From Streptomyces sp. NBC_01116 (lineage in GTDB: Bacteria > Actinomycetota > Actinomycetes > Streptomycetales > Streptomycetaceae), in NCBI RefSeq assembly GCF_041435495.1, contig NZ_CP108644.1:1984001-2048000 (forward strand): 64,000 bases of DNA, read 5' to 3'. Within the stretch, counting starts at the first letter, position 1, and each line of letters opens with the position of its first letter. The position numbers and the translations under genes are program-made. Below, in pieces: positions 26,738-37,067 of the stretch. The notes under the pieces are model-generated. The model was not told where the DNA came from. It searched no databases and saw only the letters and a program-made list of their open reading frames with translations.

Positions 26738-28183
26738 TCAGGCGCTCTCGTCGGCGCGTGCGCGGACCGCGTCCGCGAACGCCTCGCCCCGCTTGTTGTA
26801 GTTGGTGAACATGTCCATCGAGGCACAGGCCGGGGCCAGCAGTACCGTATCCCCCGGCCGGGCGAGCCCGGCCGCCCGCGCGACCGCTTCGGACATCGCT
26901 CCAGTGTCGGTCCGGTCGAGGTCGACCACCGGGACTTCGGGGGCGTGTCGCGTCAGGGCTTCGTGGATCAGCGCCCGGTCGGCGCCGATCAGCACGACCC
27001 CGCGCAGCCGCTTCGCCGCACCGGTGACCAGCTCGTCGAACGTGGCGCCCTTCGCCAGTCCGCCCGCGATCCAGACGATGGAGTCGTAGGCGGCGAGGGA
27101 CGCCTCGGTGGCGTGGGTGTTGGTGGCCTTGGAGTCGTCCACGTAGGCGACCTCGCCGACGTCCGCGACGTGTTCGATGCGGTGGGCGTCCGGCCGGAAG
27201 GCACGCAGCCCGTCGCGGACCGCGGCCGGTTCCACGCCGAAGGCGCGGGCGAGGGCCGCGGCGGCGAGGGCGTTGGCGATGTTGTGCGGGGCCGGCGGGT
27301 TGACGTCGGTGACCTCGGCCAGTTCCTGGGCCTGCTTCTGGCGGTTGGCGACGAACGCCCGGTCGACGAGGATGCCGTCGACCACGCCGAGCTGCGAGGG
27401 GCCGGGGGCGCCGAGGGTGAAGCCGATGGCCCGGCAGCCCTCCTCGACGTCGGCCTCGCGCACCAGGTCCTCGGTGGCCGGGTCGGCCGCGTTGTAGACG
27501 CAGGCGACCGTGTTGCCCTCGTAGACGCGGCCCTTGTCGGCGGCGTACGCCGCCATCGAGCCGTGCCAGTCGAGGTGGTCCGGGGCCAGGTTGAGGACGG
27601 CGGCGGAGTGGGCGCGCAGGGAGGGCGCCCAGTGCAGCTGGTAGCTGGAGAGTTCGACGGCGAGGACGTCGTACTCGGTCTCGCCGAGCACCGCGTCCAG
27701 CAGCGATACGCCGATGTTGCCGACGGCCGCGGTGCGCAGGCCCGCCGCCTCAAGGATCGAGGCCAGCATCCGTACGGTCGTGGTCTTGCCGTTGGTGCCG
27801 GTGACCGCGAGCCAGGGCGCGGGCGCACGCCCGTCGTCACCGCGCAGGCGCCAGGCCAGTTCGACGTCGCCCCAGACCGGGACGCCCGCCTCGGCGGCAG
27901 CCAGGAAGAGCGGCTTGTCCGGCTGCCAGCCGGGGGCGGTGACGACGAGCTCCGTGGACGGCGGCAGGGTGGCGCCGTCGCCGAGGCGCACGGTGATGCC
28001 GAGCGCCTCCAGTTCGGCCGCCTGCGCGCGGGCGCGCTCGTCGTCGCCGTCGTTGACGACGGTGACGAGCGCGCCGCGCTCGTGCAGGGCGCGGGCCGCG
28101 GGGATCCCGCTGACGCCGAGCCCGGCGACGGTGACGTGCTTGCCCTGCCAGTCCACGGTGCTGCTCACTTCTTGGCTGCCCAT
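26738..28183 (-). CDS. murD: UDP-MurNAc-L-Ala:D-Glu ligase MurD
   Basis: The 481-residue Mur ligase adds D-glutamate. The ATP loop is GTNGKTTT (in [15 protein letters not shown]). [12 protein letters not shown] and the C-terminal [11 protein letters not shown] match the substrate and carbamate-lysine region, and the first Rossmann-like domain starts [11 protein letters not shown]. The ATG at 28183 (MGSQEVSS) overlaps mraY by 19 bases. A GTG five codons later (28168) makes a GTGA overlap with the mraY stop and is an equally reasonable start. Confidence 0.95.
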   Translation of the reverse strand: MGSQEVSSTVDWQGKHVTVAGLGVSGIPAARALHERGALVTVVNDGDDERARAQAAELEALGITVRLGDGATLPPSTELVVTAPGWQPDKPLFLAAAEAGVPVWGDVELAWRLRGDDGRAPAPWLAVTGTNGKTTTVRMLASILEAAGLRTAAVGNIGVSLLDAVLGETEYDVLAVELSSYQLHWAPSLRAHSAAVLNLAPDHLDWHGSMAAYAADKGRVYEGNTVACVYNAADPATEDLVREADVEEGCRAIGFTLGAPGPSQLGVVDGILVDRAFVANRQKQAQELAEVTDVNPPAPHNIANALAAAALARAFGVEPAAVRDGLRAFRPDAHRIEHVADVGEVAYVDDSKATNTHATEASLAAYDSIVWIAGGLAKGATFDELVTGAAKRLRGVVLIGADRALIHEALTRHAPEVPVVDLDRTDTGAMSEAVARAAGLARPGDTVLLAPACASMDMFTNYNKRGEAFADAVRARADESA

Positions 28184-29235
28184 CCCGCGTAGAAGAGGCC
28201 GAGGCCGACGATCACGCACATGCCCTGGATGATCCAGAAGCGGACCACGACAAGGACTTCGGACCACCCCTTGAGTTCGAAGTGGTGCTGGAGCGGCGCC
28301 ATCCGGAAGACCCGCTTGCCGGTCATCTTGAACGAGCCGACCTGGATGACCACGGACATGGTGATCATCACGAAGAGGCCGCCGAGGATGGCGAGCAGGA
28401 ACTCGGTGCGGGACAGGATCGCGAGGCCCGCGAGGGCCCCGCCGAGGGCGAGCGAGCCGGTGTCGCCCATGAAGATCTTGGCGGGCGAGGTGTTCCACCA
28501 CAGGAAGCCGAAGCAGGCGCCCATCAGGGCGGCGGCGACGACGGCGAGGTCGAGCGGGTCGCGTACCTCGTAACAGGCGCTCGGGTTGGTCAGGTTGTCC
28601 GCGTTGGCGCAGGACTCCTGGAACTGCCAGAGGCCGATGAAGGTGTAGGCGCCGAAGACCATCACGGAGGCGCCGGTGGCCAGCCCGTCGAGGCCGTCGG
28701 TGAGGTTCACTCCGTTGGACATGGCGAGGATCATGAACAGCGCCCAGACGCAGAACAGCACCGGGCCGATCGACCAGCCGAAGTCCTCGACGAACGAGAG
28801 CCGGGTGGAGGCCGGGGTGTAGTCCATGGAGTTGGGGAACTGGAGCGAGAGCACCGCGAAGGCGATGCCGACGATCAGCTGTCCCGCCATCTTCGCCTTG
28901 GCCCGCAGACCGAGCGAACGCTGCTTGACGATCTTGATGTAGTCGTCGAGGAACCCGACGAGGCCCATGCCCGCCATCAGGAACAGCACGAGGACGCCGG
29001 AGTAGCGGATGTCCTCACCCGTGATGACCTTCGCGAGGAGGTACGCGATGATCGTCGCCATGATGAAGGCGATGCCGCCCATCGTGGGCGTGCCCTTCTT
29101 GCTGCCGTGCGTGCGCGGGCCGTCGTCCCGGATGAACTGCCCGTATCCCTTGCGGGCCAGCAGCTTGATCAGCAGCGGGGTACCGACCAGGGTCAGGAAG
29201 AGCCCGATGGCCCCCGCGAAGAGGATCTGCCTCAT
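28165..29235 (-). CDS. mraY: Phospho-MurNAc-pentapeptide translocase MraY
   Basis: The 356-residue ten-helix membrane enzyme makes lipid I from UDP-MurNAc-pentapeptide and undecaprenyl phosphate. Conserved cytoplasmic segments are GFLDDYIKI (DD pair), [10 protein letters not shown], and [25 protein letters not shown] near the C-terminus is the family's HHH-like motif. The ATG overlaps the murF stop (ATGA). Confidence 0.98.
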   Translation of the reverse strand: MRQILFAGAIGLFLTLVGTPLLIKLLARKGYGQFIRDDGPRTHGSKKGTPTMGGIAFIMATIIAYLLAKVITGEDIRYSGVLVLFLMAGMGLVGFLDDYIKIVKQRSLGLRAKAKMAGQLIVGIAFAVLSLQFPNSMDYTPASTRLSFVEDFGWSIGPVLFCVWALFMILAMSNGVNLTDGLDGLATGASVMVFGAYTFIGLWQFQESCANADNLTNPSACYEVRDPLDLAVVAAALMGACFGFLWWNTSPAKIFMGDTGSLALGGALAGLAILSRTEFLLAILGGLFVMITMSVVIQVGSFKMTGKRVFRMAPLQHHFELKGWSEVLVVVRFWIIQGMCVIVGLGLFYAGWAAKK

Positions 29236-30653
29236 CGGCCGGCGACCTCGCCCTCGGTCGAGTTCTCCAGCAGTGCCTGGGCGACCTTCTCCAGGCCGAC
29301 CGACCGGGACGCCTTCACCAGCACGACGTCTCCCGGGCGCAGTTCACTGCGCAACAGGTCGACGGCCGCCTGTGCGTCGGACACGTGCACCGACTCCTCA
29401 CCCCACGAACCCTCGTTATATGCGCCCAGTTGCAGCCAGGAGGCTTCTCTCCCCCCGACAGCGACGAGCTTGCTGACGTTGAGCCGGACGGCGAGCCGTC
29501 CGACCGCGTCGTGCTCGGCGAGCGACGCGTCACCGAGCTCGGCCATCTGACCGAGCACCGCCCAGGTGCGCCCCCCGTCGGCCCCTCGGGCCTGGCCCAT
29601 GGCAGCCAGCGCACGCAGTGCGGCTCTCATGGATTCGGGGTTCGCGTTGTAGGCGTCGTTGACGACGGTCACACCGTCCGGACGCTCGGTGACCTCCATG
29701 CGCCAGCGGGAGAGGGTGCCCGCCTCCGAGAGCGCCTCGGCGATCTCGGTCACGGACATGCCCAACTCATGGGCGACGGCGGCCGCGGCGAGCGCGTTCG
29801 ACACGTGGTGCTCACCGTACAGGCGCATGGTCACGTCGCTGCACCCGGTGGGTGTGTGGAGCTCGAAGGCGGGCCGCCCGTCGGCGGTCATCCTGACCTT
29901 CTCGCCCCGTACGTCCGCTTCCGGGGCTTCTCCGAAGAGCAGCACGCGGGCCTTGGTGCGCGAGGCCATGGCGCGGACGAGCGGGTCGTCCGCGTTGAGC
30001 ACGGCGCAGCCGTCCTCGGGCAGGACCTCGACCAGCTCGCCCTTGGCCTGGGCGATGGCCTCCCGGCTGCCGAACTCGCCGAGGTGCGCGGAGCCGACGT
30101 TGAGGACGAGGCCGATGCGGGGCGGGGTGAGGTCGGCCAGGTAGCGGATGTGGCCGATGCCGCGGGCCCCCATCTCCAGGACCAGGTGCTCGGTCTCGGC
30201 GGTGGCGGTCAGGGCCGTGACCGGCAGGCCGATCTCGTTGTTGAGGGAGCCGGGCGTCCAGACGGTCGGGCCCTTGCGCTGGAGGAGCTGCGCGATCAGG
30301 TCCTTGGTGGACGTCTTGCCGGCGGATCCGGTGAGTCCGACGACGGTGGTGCCGAGGCGCTCCACGACGGCACGGGCGAGGGCTCCGAGCGCGCCGACGA
30401 CGTCGTCCACGACGATCGCCGGAACGCCGACGGGGCGGGCCGCCAGCACGGCCGACGCACCCGCCTGCACGGCGCGCCGGGCGTAGTCGTGGCCGTCGAC
30501 CCGTTCGCCGGCGAACGCGGCGAACAGGCTGCCGGGCGCGACCTCGCGGGAGTCGATGACGACGGGTCCGGTCACGGTGACTGCCGGATCCGGTATGTCG
30601 TGCGACTGCCCGCCGACGATTTCGGCGATCTCGGCGAGGGAAAGGGTGATCAC
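29232..30653 (-). CDS. murF: UDP-MurNAc-tripeptide:D-Ala-D-Ala ligase MurF
   Basis: The 473-residue ligase completes the cytoplasmic pentapeptide. The ATP loop is [22 protein letters not shown] and [17 protein letters not shown] are MurF-typical. The GTG at 30653 ([15 protein letters not shown]) starts four bases after the murE stop, with AGGGA inside the murE end. Confidence 0.97.
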   Translation of the reverse strand: MITLSLAEIAEIVGGQSHDIPDPAVTVTGPVVIDSREVAPGSLFAAFAGERVDGHDYARRAVQAGASAVLAARPVGVPAIVVDDVVGALGALARAVVERLGTTVVGLTGSAGKTSTKDLIAQLLQRKGPTVWTPGSLNNEIGLPVTALTATAETEHLVLEMGARGIGHIRYLADLTPPRIGLVLNVGSAHLGEFGSREAIAQAKGELVEVLPEDGCAVLNADDPLVRAMASRTKARVLLFGEAPEADVRGEKVRMTADGRPAFELHTPTGCSDVTMRLYGEHHVSNALAAAAVAHELGMSVTEIAEALSEAGTLSRWRMEVTERPDGVTVVNDAYNANPESMRAALRALAAMGQARGADGGRTWAVLGQMAELGDASLAEHDAVGRLAVRLNVSKLVAVGGREASWLQLGAYNEGSWGEESVHVSDAQAAVDLLRSELRPGDVVLVKASRSVGLEKVAQALLENSTEGEVAGR

Positions 30654-30657
30654 TTGG

Positions 30658-32376
30658 TCATCCCTGACTGTTGTTCTCGAGGTGAGGGGCACGGTCCGCG
30701 GCGCCGGGGCGCGTCAGGGACCGCTCGATGGCTGCGTGCAGGACCTTGCGGTCGTCGAAGGCGCGTACCACCCCGTGGATGTCCTGGCCCTGTTCGTGCC
30801 CCTTGCCGGCGACGAGGACGGTGTCGCCCGCCTCCGCGCGGGCGACGGCGGCGGCGATGGCCGAGGCTCGGTCGGCGTCGACCAGCACGTCGCCGCGCTC
30901 GTGGACGGGTACGTCGGCGGCGCCGGAGAGCATCGCGGCGAGGATCGCGAGGGGGTCCTCGGAGCGGGGGTTGTCGGAGGTCAGCACGGCGGTGTCGGCG
31001 AGCCGGGCGGCCGCCGCGCCCATCGGGCCGCGCTTGGTGGTGTCGCGGTCGCCGCCGCAGCCGAGGACGATGTGCACCTTGCCCTCGGTGACCTTGCGCA
31101 GGGAGCGCAGGACGGACTCGACGGCGTCGGTCTTGTGCGCGTAGTCGACGACGGCGAGGTAGGGCTGTCCGGCGTCCACCCGCTCCAGCCGGCCGGGGAC
31201 CCCGGGGACGGCCGCGATGCCGTCGGCGGCGGTCTGCGGGTCGACGCCCGCGACGGCCAGCGTGACGATCGCGGCGAGGGTGTTGGCGACGTTGAACGGG
31301 CCGGGCAGCGGGGCGCGGGCGGTGATCCGCTCGCCCTTGGGGCCGACGGCGGTGAAGGTGCTGTCCTGCGGTCCGACCTCGACGTCCTCGGCGTGCCAGT
31401 CGGCGTCCGGGTGGCCCTCGGCGGAGAAGCTGGTGACCGGCACCCCGGACTCGGTCAGGAGCCTGCGGCCGTACTCGTCGTCGAAGTTCACGACGCCGCG
31501 GTGGCTGCGTTCGGGGGTGAAGAGCTGGGCCTTGGCCTGGAAGTAGTCCTCCATGCCGGAGTGGAACTCCATGTGCTCCGGGCTGAGGTTGTTGAAGACG
31601 GCGACGTCGAAGACGCAGCCGTCGACCCGGCCGAGCACCAGGGCGTGGCTGGAGACCTCCATCGCGACGGCCTCGACGCCGCGTTCGCGCATGACGGCGA
31701 ACAGGGCCTGGAGGTCGGTGGCTTCGGGGGTGGTGCGCTCGGACTTGATGCGCTCGTCGCCGATCCGCATCTCGACCGTGCCGATCAGCCCGGTGGAGCG
31801 TCCGGCGGCGCGCAGTCCGCCCTCGACGAGGTACGCGGTGGTGGTCTTGCCGGAGGTTCCGGTGATGCCGAGCTGGAGGAGGCCGATGCCGGGCCGCCCG
31901 TAGATGTCGGCGGCCAGCTCGCCCATGACGGCGCGCGGGTCCTCGGTGACCAGCACCGGCAGGCCGGTGGCCGCGGCGCGTTCGACGCCGGCGGGGTCGG
32001 TGAGGACGGCGGCGGCGCCGAGGCCCGCGGCCTGGGCCGCGAAGTCGGCGCCGTGGAAGCGGGCGCCGGGCAGGGCCGCGTACACGTCGCCCGGGCGCAC
32101 GGCCCGCGAGTCGTGCGTGATTCCGGTGATCTCACCGGAGCCCGCTGTTTCGACGCCGAGCCGGTCTGCCAGCTCACCGAGAGGGGTGGGCCGGAGCCGG
32201 TCCGGTCGGGGCGCTCCCGGGTAGGTCACAGGCGCGTCCTTCTGAGAGGTTTGGGACTGATCAGCGTGGGGCACGGCGGTGAGCGTACCGGGCCGGTGCG
32301 GGCTCTCGCGAAGCGAGGGACCCTGGTTCCGGCGGTTCTCGTTCCGGTTCCCGGGGTCGGGGGTGATGGTTGTCAC
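30658..32376 (-). CDS. murE: UDP-MurNAc-L-Ala-D-Glu:diaminopimelate ligase MurE
   Basis: The 572-residue ligase adds the third residue of the stem peptide. The ATP loop is GTSGKTTT, and the carboxylate-recognising diaminopimelate motif DNPRSEDP is present. Streptomyces walls contain LL-diaminopimelate, so this enzyme should use the LL isomer although it carries the same DNPR motif as meso-DAP enzymes. The first 50 residues are poorly conserved, so the GTG at 32376 is provisional; the GTG-initiated VTYPGAP, about 48 codons in, is an alternative. The C-terminus ends HLENNSQG. Confidence 0.95.
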   Translation of the reverse strand: MTTITPDPGNRNENRRNQGPSLRESPHRPGTLTAVPHADQSQTSQKDAPVTYPGAPRPDRLRPTPLGELADRLGVETAGSGEITGITHDSRAVRPGDVYAALPGARFHGADFAAQAAGLGAAAVLTDPAGVERAAATGLPVLVTEDPRAVMGELAADIYGRPGIGLLQLGITGTSGKTTTAYLVEGGLRAAGRSTGLIGTVEMRIGDERIKSERTTPEATDLQALFAVMRERGVEAVAMEVSSHALVLGRVDGCVFDVAVFNNLSPEHMEFHSGMEDYFQAKAQLFTPERSHRGVVNFDDEYGRRLLTESGVPVTSFSAEGHPDADWHAEDVEVGPQDSTFTAVGPKGERITARAPLPGPFNVANTLAAIVTLAVAGVDPQTAADGIAAVPGVPGRLERVDAGQPYLAVVDYAHKTDAVESVLRSLRKVTEGKVHIVLGCGGDRDTTKRGPMGAAAARLADTAVLTSDNPRSEDPLAILAAMLSGAADVPVHERGDVLVDADRASAIAAAVARAEAGDTVLVAGKGHEQGQDIHGVVRAFDDRKVLHAAIERSLTRPGAADRAPHLENNSQG

Positions 32377-32416
32377 TGAGGGTTCCCTTGGAGGAGATGC
32401 TCGCGCATCCCCGTGT

Positions 32417-34405
32417 TCACTCGCCGGGTTTGAAGGACACCGGCAGCCGGGGCGGCTTGCTGCCGGACGGTGGGGTCTGGAGCGTCTTGAGCGCGAACTC
32501 CATGACCTGCTTGTAGATCGGGCCGCAGATCTGGCCGCCGAAGTAGCTGCCCTTGGTGGGGTTCTGGATCGCGCAGTAGACGGTGACCTGCGGATTGTCG
32601 GCGGGGGCGAAGCCGGCGAAGGAGGCGGTGTAGCCCTTGTAGACGCCGCGGACGGGGTCGACCCGGTTGGCGGTGCCGGTCTTGCCCGCGACCCGGTAGC
32701 CGGGGATGGCGGCCTTGGTGCCGGTCCCTTCCCGGTCGTCGACGACGGACTCCAGCATCGTCGCCAGGGTCTTGGCGGTCTTCTCGCTGACCACCCGGTT
32801 CTCCTCGGGGGCCTCGGCCGCCGTGAAGCGCCCGTCGGATCCCTTGGCGCCGCGGACGAGGGTGGGGGCGATCCGTACGCCGCCGTTGGCGATGGTGGAG
32901 TAGACCGAGGCGGCCTGGACGGCGTTGAGCGAGAGGCCCTGGCCGAAGGGGATCGTGTACTGCTGCGAGGTCGACCAGTCCTTGGGGTGGGCCAGCAGGC
33001 CCGGCGACTCGCCGGGGTAGCCGAGTCCGGTCTTGGAGCCGAGGCCGAACTTGCGCAGGTAGGAGTAGAGGACCCGGTTGGACTCGGCCTGGGTCCTGCC
33101 GAGCTGACCGGTCGCCAGGATGGTCCCGATGTTGCTGGACTTGGCGAGGACCCCGTTGAGCGTGAGGTACCAGGTGGGGTGGTCCACGTCGTCCTTGAAG
33201 AGCCGGTCGCCGCGGTGCAGCCGGTTGGGGACGGTGACGTGGGTGCCGGGCGTGGCGGCCTTCTCCTCCAGTACGGCGGCCATGGACATGACCTTGCTGG
33301 TGGAGCCGGGCTCGTACACGTCCTGGAGGGCGGCGTTGCCGAGGGAGGCGGAGGTCACCTGGGAGAGGTCGTTGGGGTCGTAGCCGGGGGAGTTGGCCAT
33401 GGCCAGCAGCTCGCCGGTCCGCGTGTTCTGCACGATGACGTAGCCGCGGTCGGCCCGGGACTTCTCGACCTGGTCGCTGATGGCCTTCTGGGCGGCCCAC
33501 TGGATGTCGCGGTCGATGGTCAGCTCGATGTCGGAGCCGGGGACGGCCGGGATCTCGCTGCCGCCCGCGGTGGGAACCCGACGGCCGCCGGCCTGGGCGT
33601 AGCGGATCTTGCCGTCCTCGCCCGCGAGTTCCTTGTTCAGCTGCGATTCGAGGCCGCCGCCGCCCTTGCCGTCGGCGCTGACGAATCCCAGTATTCCGGC
33701 GGCGAGGTCCCCGTTGGGGTAGACGCGCTTGGTGGTCGGCACCTGGAGGACGCCGGCCAGGACGTTGGCTCCCGGGCCGCCCTTCAGCTTGTCCTCGTAC
33801 GCCTTCTCGGCGAAGACGGACTTGAGGTCCTTGATCTGCTTCCAGACCTGGGGGGTCTGCCGGTAGGCGAGGACGGTGTAGCGGGCGCCCGGCGCGGAGA
33901 GCTTCTCGACCAGCTCGTCGACGTCCTTGCCGAGGATCGGGGCGAGCAGGGCCGCGGCCTGCTGGGGCGCGTCGGGGGCCTTGCTGTCCTCGGGCGTGAA
34001 CATCTTCGGGTCGGCCGTGATGTTGTGCGCGTCCACGCTGGTGGCGAGCGCGACGCCCTTGCGGTCGGTGATCTCGCCGCGCTCGGCGGCGACCGTGTAC
34101 TCCAGGTAGCGGTTCTTCTCGGCCTTGGCCGCGTACGCGCTGGCGTCGACCGCCTGGACCTGGAGCAGGCGGGCCACGAAGGCGAGCATGACCAGCGTCA
34201 GCCCGAGGCTGACGAGCCGCAGCCGGGGGCGGGGGCTGCCGAGGCGCAGGGAGCGCTGTGCGCCTGGGCGCGCGCCGGTGCGCCCCGGGGCGGGACGGGG
34301 GCGGCGGGCCGGTGGGCGCGCGCCGGAGCGGCCGGAGCCTGATGCCCCGTTACGGGGGCGGGCCGGTCCGGGTACGCGGCGGCGCGGCGGTTCCTTGGGC
34401 GGCAC
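32417..34405 (-). CDS. ftsI: Septal class B penicillin-binding protein FtsI (PBP3)
   Basis: The 662-residue bitopic transpeptidase crosslinks septal peptidoglycan. It has a basic, Pro/Arg-rich cytoplasmic tail (about 60 residues), one membrane segment (about 62-84), a pedestal domain and the penicillin-binding domain with STSK (nucleophile Ser368), SSN in AKSSNIG, and KTG in AGKTGTANR. The GTG start lies four bases after the ftsL stop. Confidence 0.97.
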   Translation of the reverse strand: MPPKEPPRRRVPGPARPRNGASGSGRSGARPPARRPRPAPGRTGARPGAQRSLRLGSPRPRLRLVSLGLTLVMLAFVARLLQVQAVDASAYAAKAEKNRYLEYTVAAERGEITDRKGVALATSVDAHNITADPKMFTPEDSKAPDAPQQAAALLAPILGKDVDELVEKLSAPGARYTVLAYRQTPQVWKQIKDLKSVFAEKAYEDKLKGGPGANVLAGVLQVPTTKRVYPNGDLAAGILGFVSADGKGGGGLESQLNKELAGEDGKIRYAQAGGRRVPTAGGSEIPAVPGSDIELTIDRDIQWAAQKAISDQVEKSRADRGYVIVQNTRTGELLAMANSPGYDPNDLSQVTSASLGNAALQDVYEPGSTSKVMSMAAVLEEKAATPGTHVTVPNRLHRGDRLFKDDVDHPTWYLTLNGVLAKSSNIGTILATGQLGRTQAESNRVLYSYLRKFGLGSKTGLGYPGESPGLLAHPKDWSTSQQYTIPFGQGLSLNAVQAASVYSTIANGGVRIAPTLVRGAKGSDGRFTAAEAPEENRVVSEKTAKTLATMLESVVDDREGTGTKAAIPGYRVAGKTGTANRVDPVRGVYKGYTASFAGFAPADNPQVTVYCAIQNPTKGSYFGGQICGPIYKQVMEFALKTLQTPPSGSKPPRLPVSFKPGE

Positions 34406-34409
34406 TGCG

Positions 34410-34943
34410 TCACCTGCCGGGGCTCGTCGGGGGCGGGGAGCTCTCCGCCGCTGGGTCGGTCGCGGGGTCGGGCTCGGTCGCGGATACGGATCCGGAGGGC
34501 GAAGCGGAGCCGGAGGCGTCGGGGTCCGGGGCGGCGCTGGGGCTCGGCGTGGGGCTGGGGCTCGGCGGCGGGGCGGTGGCCTCGGTGGGGTTGCCGCGGA
34601 CCGTGCCGTCGGGGTTCAGGAAGGCGGGGGCGCCGCCGGGGACCATGCCCAGCTCCCGGGCCCGGCGTTCCAGGGCGTCGGGCTGGGACCGGCTGTCGAC
34701 GTCGCGCTGGAGTGCCTGCTGCTCGTCGGTGAGCTCGGTGGTGTCCCGCTTCAGCTCGCTGAGCCTGAACGATCCCTCGTTGAGCGCGGAGTTCAGCAGG
34801 AGCAGGGTGATGAGGCCGCCGCCCAGGAGCAGGACGACCAGCAGCACGAAGGGGGTGCGGGCCGCGGTGCTGGGCCCGGTGGACGGCATCAGCCGGGCGA
34901 GCCGTGCGGCCCGCCCCTTCAGCGGTGCGGCCGGTCTGCTCAC
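34410..34943 (-). CDS. ftsL: Cell division protein FtsL (septum formation initiator family)
   Basis: The 177-residue protein has a basic N-terminus, one membrane segment (about 32-52) and a leucine-zipper-like coiled coil (LSELKRDTTELTDEQQALQRDV) ending in RARELGMVPGGAPAFL. A long Pro/Ser/Asp tail follows. FtsL with FtsB and FtsQ activates FtsWI. The GTG follows AGGGGAG by eight bases and overlaps the stop of the upstream 23-codon ORF (GTGA). Confidence 0.93.
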   Translation of the reverse strand: MSRPAAPLKGRAARLARLMPSTGPSTAARTPFVLLVVLLLGGGLITLLLLNSALNEGSFRLSELKRDTTELTDEQQALQRDVDSRSQPDALERRARELGMVPGGAPAFLNPDGTVRGNPTEATAPPPSPSPTPSPSAAPDPDASGSASPSGSVSATEPDPATDPAAESSPPPTSPGR

Positions 34944-35011
34944 CGCACGGCTCCCCTGTCGCCCGGCACCGGGCGGCCGCTTCGCGCCGGGCGACGCCGG
35001 GTGACGTTCAT
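34940..35011 (-). CDS. Putative 23-residue coupled mini-ORF between rsmH and ftsL
   Basis: An ATG at 35011 overlaps the rsmH stop (ATGA), and the frame ends at a TGA that overlaps the ftsL GTG (GTGA). It is preceded by GGAGGAGCG, one of the better ribosome binding sites in the cluster. The peptide begins [12 protein letters not shown], ends PGDRGAVR and has seven arginines. It exactly fills the gap between the two genes, so ribosomes could pass from rsmH to ftsL through it. It could be a coupling ORF with no functional product, or a small basic peptide. I recognise no family. Confidence 0.55.
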   Translation of the reverse strand: MNVTRRRPARSGRPVPGDRGAVR

Positions 35012-35973
35012 CGCTCCTCCGCGCGGATGCGCTGGGCGCCGCGCAGCCGGGCGGGTGCGGCGCGCCGGTTCTCGGCGACCTCCTCCTCGGTGGGCAGCTC
35101 GGCGCCCCGGGTGAGCTGCTTCAGCCGGGGCTGGTAGCGCTCGGGGACGACGGGCAGTCCGGGGGGCGCGGTGTTGGCGGCGCCGGCCGCGAAGACCTGC
35201 TTGACCAGCCGGTCCTCCAGCGAGTGGTAGGACAGCACGGCGATGCGGCCGCCGACGTCGAGGCACTGGACGGCGGCCGGAATGGCCCGCTCCAGGACGC
35301 TCAGCTCGCCGTTGACCTCGATGCGCAGGGCCTGGAAGGTCCGCTTCGCGGGGTTGCCTCCGGTGCGCTTGGCGGCCTGCGGCAGCGCGTCGCGGATCAG
35401 CTCGACGAGCCGGGCGCTGTTGCTGAACGGCTCCTTCTCGCGCTCGCGCACGACGGCGGAGACGATCCGCTTGGCCTGCTTCTCCTCGCCGTACGCGCGC
35501 AGGATCCGGACCAGTTCGCCGGGCGGGTAGGTGTTGAGCACCTCGGCGGCGCCCATGCCGGTGCTCTGGTCCATCCGCATGTCGAGCGGGGCGTCCTGGG
35601 CGTACGCGAATCCGCGGTCGGCCTCGTCCAGTTGCATGGAGGAGACGCCGAGGTCGAACAGGACGCCCTGGACCTTCGGGATCCCGAGCCGCGCGAGGAC
35701 GTCGGGGAGTTCGTCGTAGACCGCGTGGACGAGGGTGGCGCGGTCGCCGTAGGGGGCGAGCCGTTCACCGGAGAGGCGGAGCGCCTCCTTGTCACGGTCC
35801 AGGGCGATCAGCCGGGCGGTGGGGAAGGAGGCGAGCAGCGCCTCGCTGTGACCGCCGAGGCCGAGGGTGCAGTCGACGACCACGGGCTCCGGGTGGGCCG
35901 GGTCCTGGAGAGCCGGGGCCAACAGGTCCAGACACCTCTGGAGCATCACGGGGACGTGTCGGGTCTGGCTCAA
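35008..35973 (-). CDS. rsmH: 16S rRNA (cytosine1402-N4)-methyltransferase RsmH
   Basis: The 321-residue enzyme methylates C1402 in the ribosomal P site. It opens the dcw cluster. SAM-binding ([16 protein letters not shown]), [18 protein letters not shown] and the C-terminal [10 protein letters not shown] are diagnostic. The start is TTG (35973) after GAGAGGG; no ATG or GTG fits the alignment better. No mraZ lies upstream, unlike in many bacteria. A TAAAGT (complement of 36200-36205) could be a -10 of the cluster promoter. Confidence 0.96.
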   Translation of the reverse strand: MSQTRHVPVMLQRCLDLLAPALQDPAHPEPVVVDCTLGLGGHSEALLASFPTARLIALDRDKEALRLSGERLAPYGDRATLVHAVYDELPDVLARLGIPKVQGVLFDLGVSSMQLDEADRGFAYAQDAPLDMRMDQSTGMGAAEVLNTYPPGELVRILRAYGEEKQAKRIVSAVVREREKEPFSNSARLVELIRDALPQAAKRTGGNPAKRTFQALRIEVNGELSVLERAIPAAVQCLDVGGRIAVLSYHSLEDRLVKQVFAAGAANTAPPGLPVVPERYQPRLKQLTRGAELPTEEEVAENRRAAPARLRGAQRIRAEER

Positions 35974-36401
35974 GGCGCCCTCTCAGGCTCTGTACCGCGC
36001 GGCCGGCACGTACGTCCTGGTCCCCGCCCGCTCTGAAGGGGAGGTCCGCCGGCGCCGGGGAAGAGGCGTCGGCCGACCGAGAGCGGGAGAGGGCCGGGTC
36101 GCACGTACGCCGCACATCACGGGGGAAATACGGAATATGCAGGAGGTGCAGGGGTGCGGTGGGGCAGTGGGCGGGGAAGGTGGTTGGTGACTTCGCGTTA
36201 CTTTAGTCCACCCTGCCATTCGATCGATTCGCGATCAACGAACCGGGCAGCGAGTCGCGCCACCCGTCCGGATGCGGAGAACCCACCCGAACGGGTGCAT
36301 CCCCGCGCGTCCTGTGGGTTAGCTCACAACAAGCCGAGTTGACGTTTTTTGTCCGCTCTCACAGCCCGCCCGGGCCAGGTGGGAAGGCTAACGTCGTATC
36401 C
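35974..36401. promoter_or_regulatory. Divergent promoter region between rsmH and the carbonic anhydrase
   Basis: This 428-bp gap holds no gene I can support. It should contain the main dcw promoter (minus strand; TAAAGT, complement of 36200-36205) and the carbonic anhydrase promoter (plus strand). It includes an AT-richer patch with overlapping GATCGATTCGCGATC symmetry at about 36222-36237. TAACGT at 36389-36394, seven bases before the ATG at 36402, fits a leaderless -10. A TTGACG at 36339-36344 is a free-standing -35-like element. Confidence 0.45.
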
Positions 36402-36965
36402 ATGTCGACTTCTGCTCACTCCCCCGCCGAGTCCGTGACGTCCACCGCTGCGGCGGTCCGCGAGGGGGGCCAGGTCACCGACCGGCTCGTCGCGCTGAAC
36501 GCCGGTTACGCGAAGGACTTCCGCGATCCGGGCATGGACGCGCGCCCCGTCCTCCAGGTCGCCGTGGTCGCCTGCATGGACGCCCGTCTCGACCTGCACG
36601 CGGCGCTCGGCCTGGAGCTCGGCGACTGCCACACCATCCGCAACGCCGGCGGCGTGGTCACCGAGGACGTGATCCGTTCGCTGACCATCAGCCAGCGGGC
36701 CCTCGGCACCCGCAGCGTGGTCCTCATCCACCACACCAACTGCGGCCTGGAGTCCCTCACCGAGGACTTCCGCCAGGACCTGGAGCGCGAGGTGGGCCAG
36801 CGTCCGGCGTGGGCCGTCGAGGCCTACACGGACGCCGACCAGGACGTGCGCCAGTCGATGCAGCGCGTGCGCACCTCGCCCTTCCTGCTGCACACCGACG
36901 ACGTGCGCGGGTTCGTGTTCGACGTGACCACCGGCCTGCTGCGCGAGATCCACTCCGCTTCCTGA
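36402..36965 (+). CDS. Beta-class carbonic anhydrase
   Basis: The 187-residue enzyme interconverts CO2 and bicarbonate. Zinc ligands are Cys58 (ACMDAR), His111 and Cys114 (HHTNC), and the Asp60-Arg62 dyad is intact. The compact length matches the Rv1284-like actinobacterial subgroup. The ATG at 36402 has only a distant GGAAGG, but a TAACGT lies seven bases upstream, so a leaderless mRNA is possible. Confidence 0.93.
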   Translation: MSTSAHSPAESVTSTAAAVREGGQVTDRLVALNAGYAKDFRDPGMDARPVLQVAVVACMDARLDLHAALGLELGDCHTIRNAGGVVTEDVIRSLTISQRALGTRSVVLIHHTNCGLESLTEDFRQDLEREVGQRPAWAVEAYTDADQDVRQSMQRVRTSPFLLHTDDVRGFVFDVTTGLLREIHSAS

Positions 36966-37067
36966 ACGCACCCGACCTCGCTGCCCGGCCCTCCGCCGCA
37001 CCTCACGCACGCATCACCGCGTCTCGCGGTGCCGAAATCACGACAGACGCTGACTTTTCACACCCAC

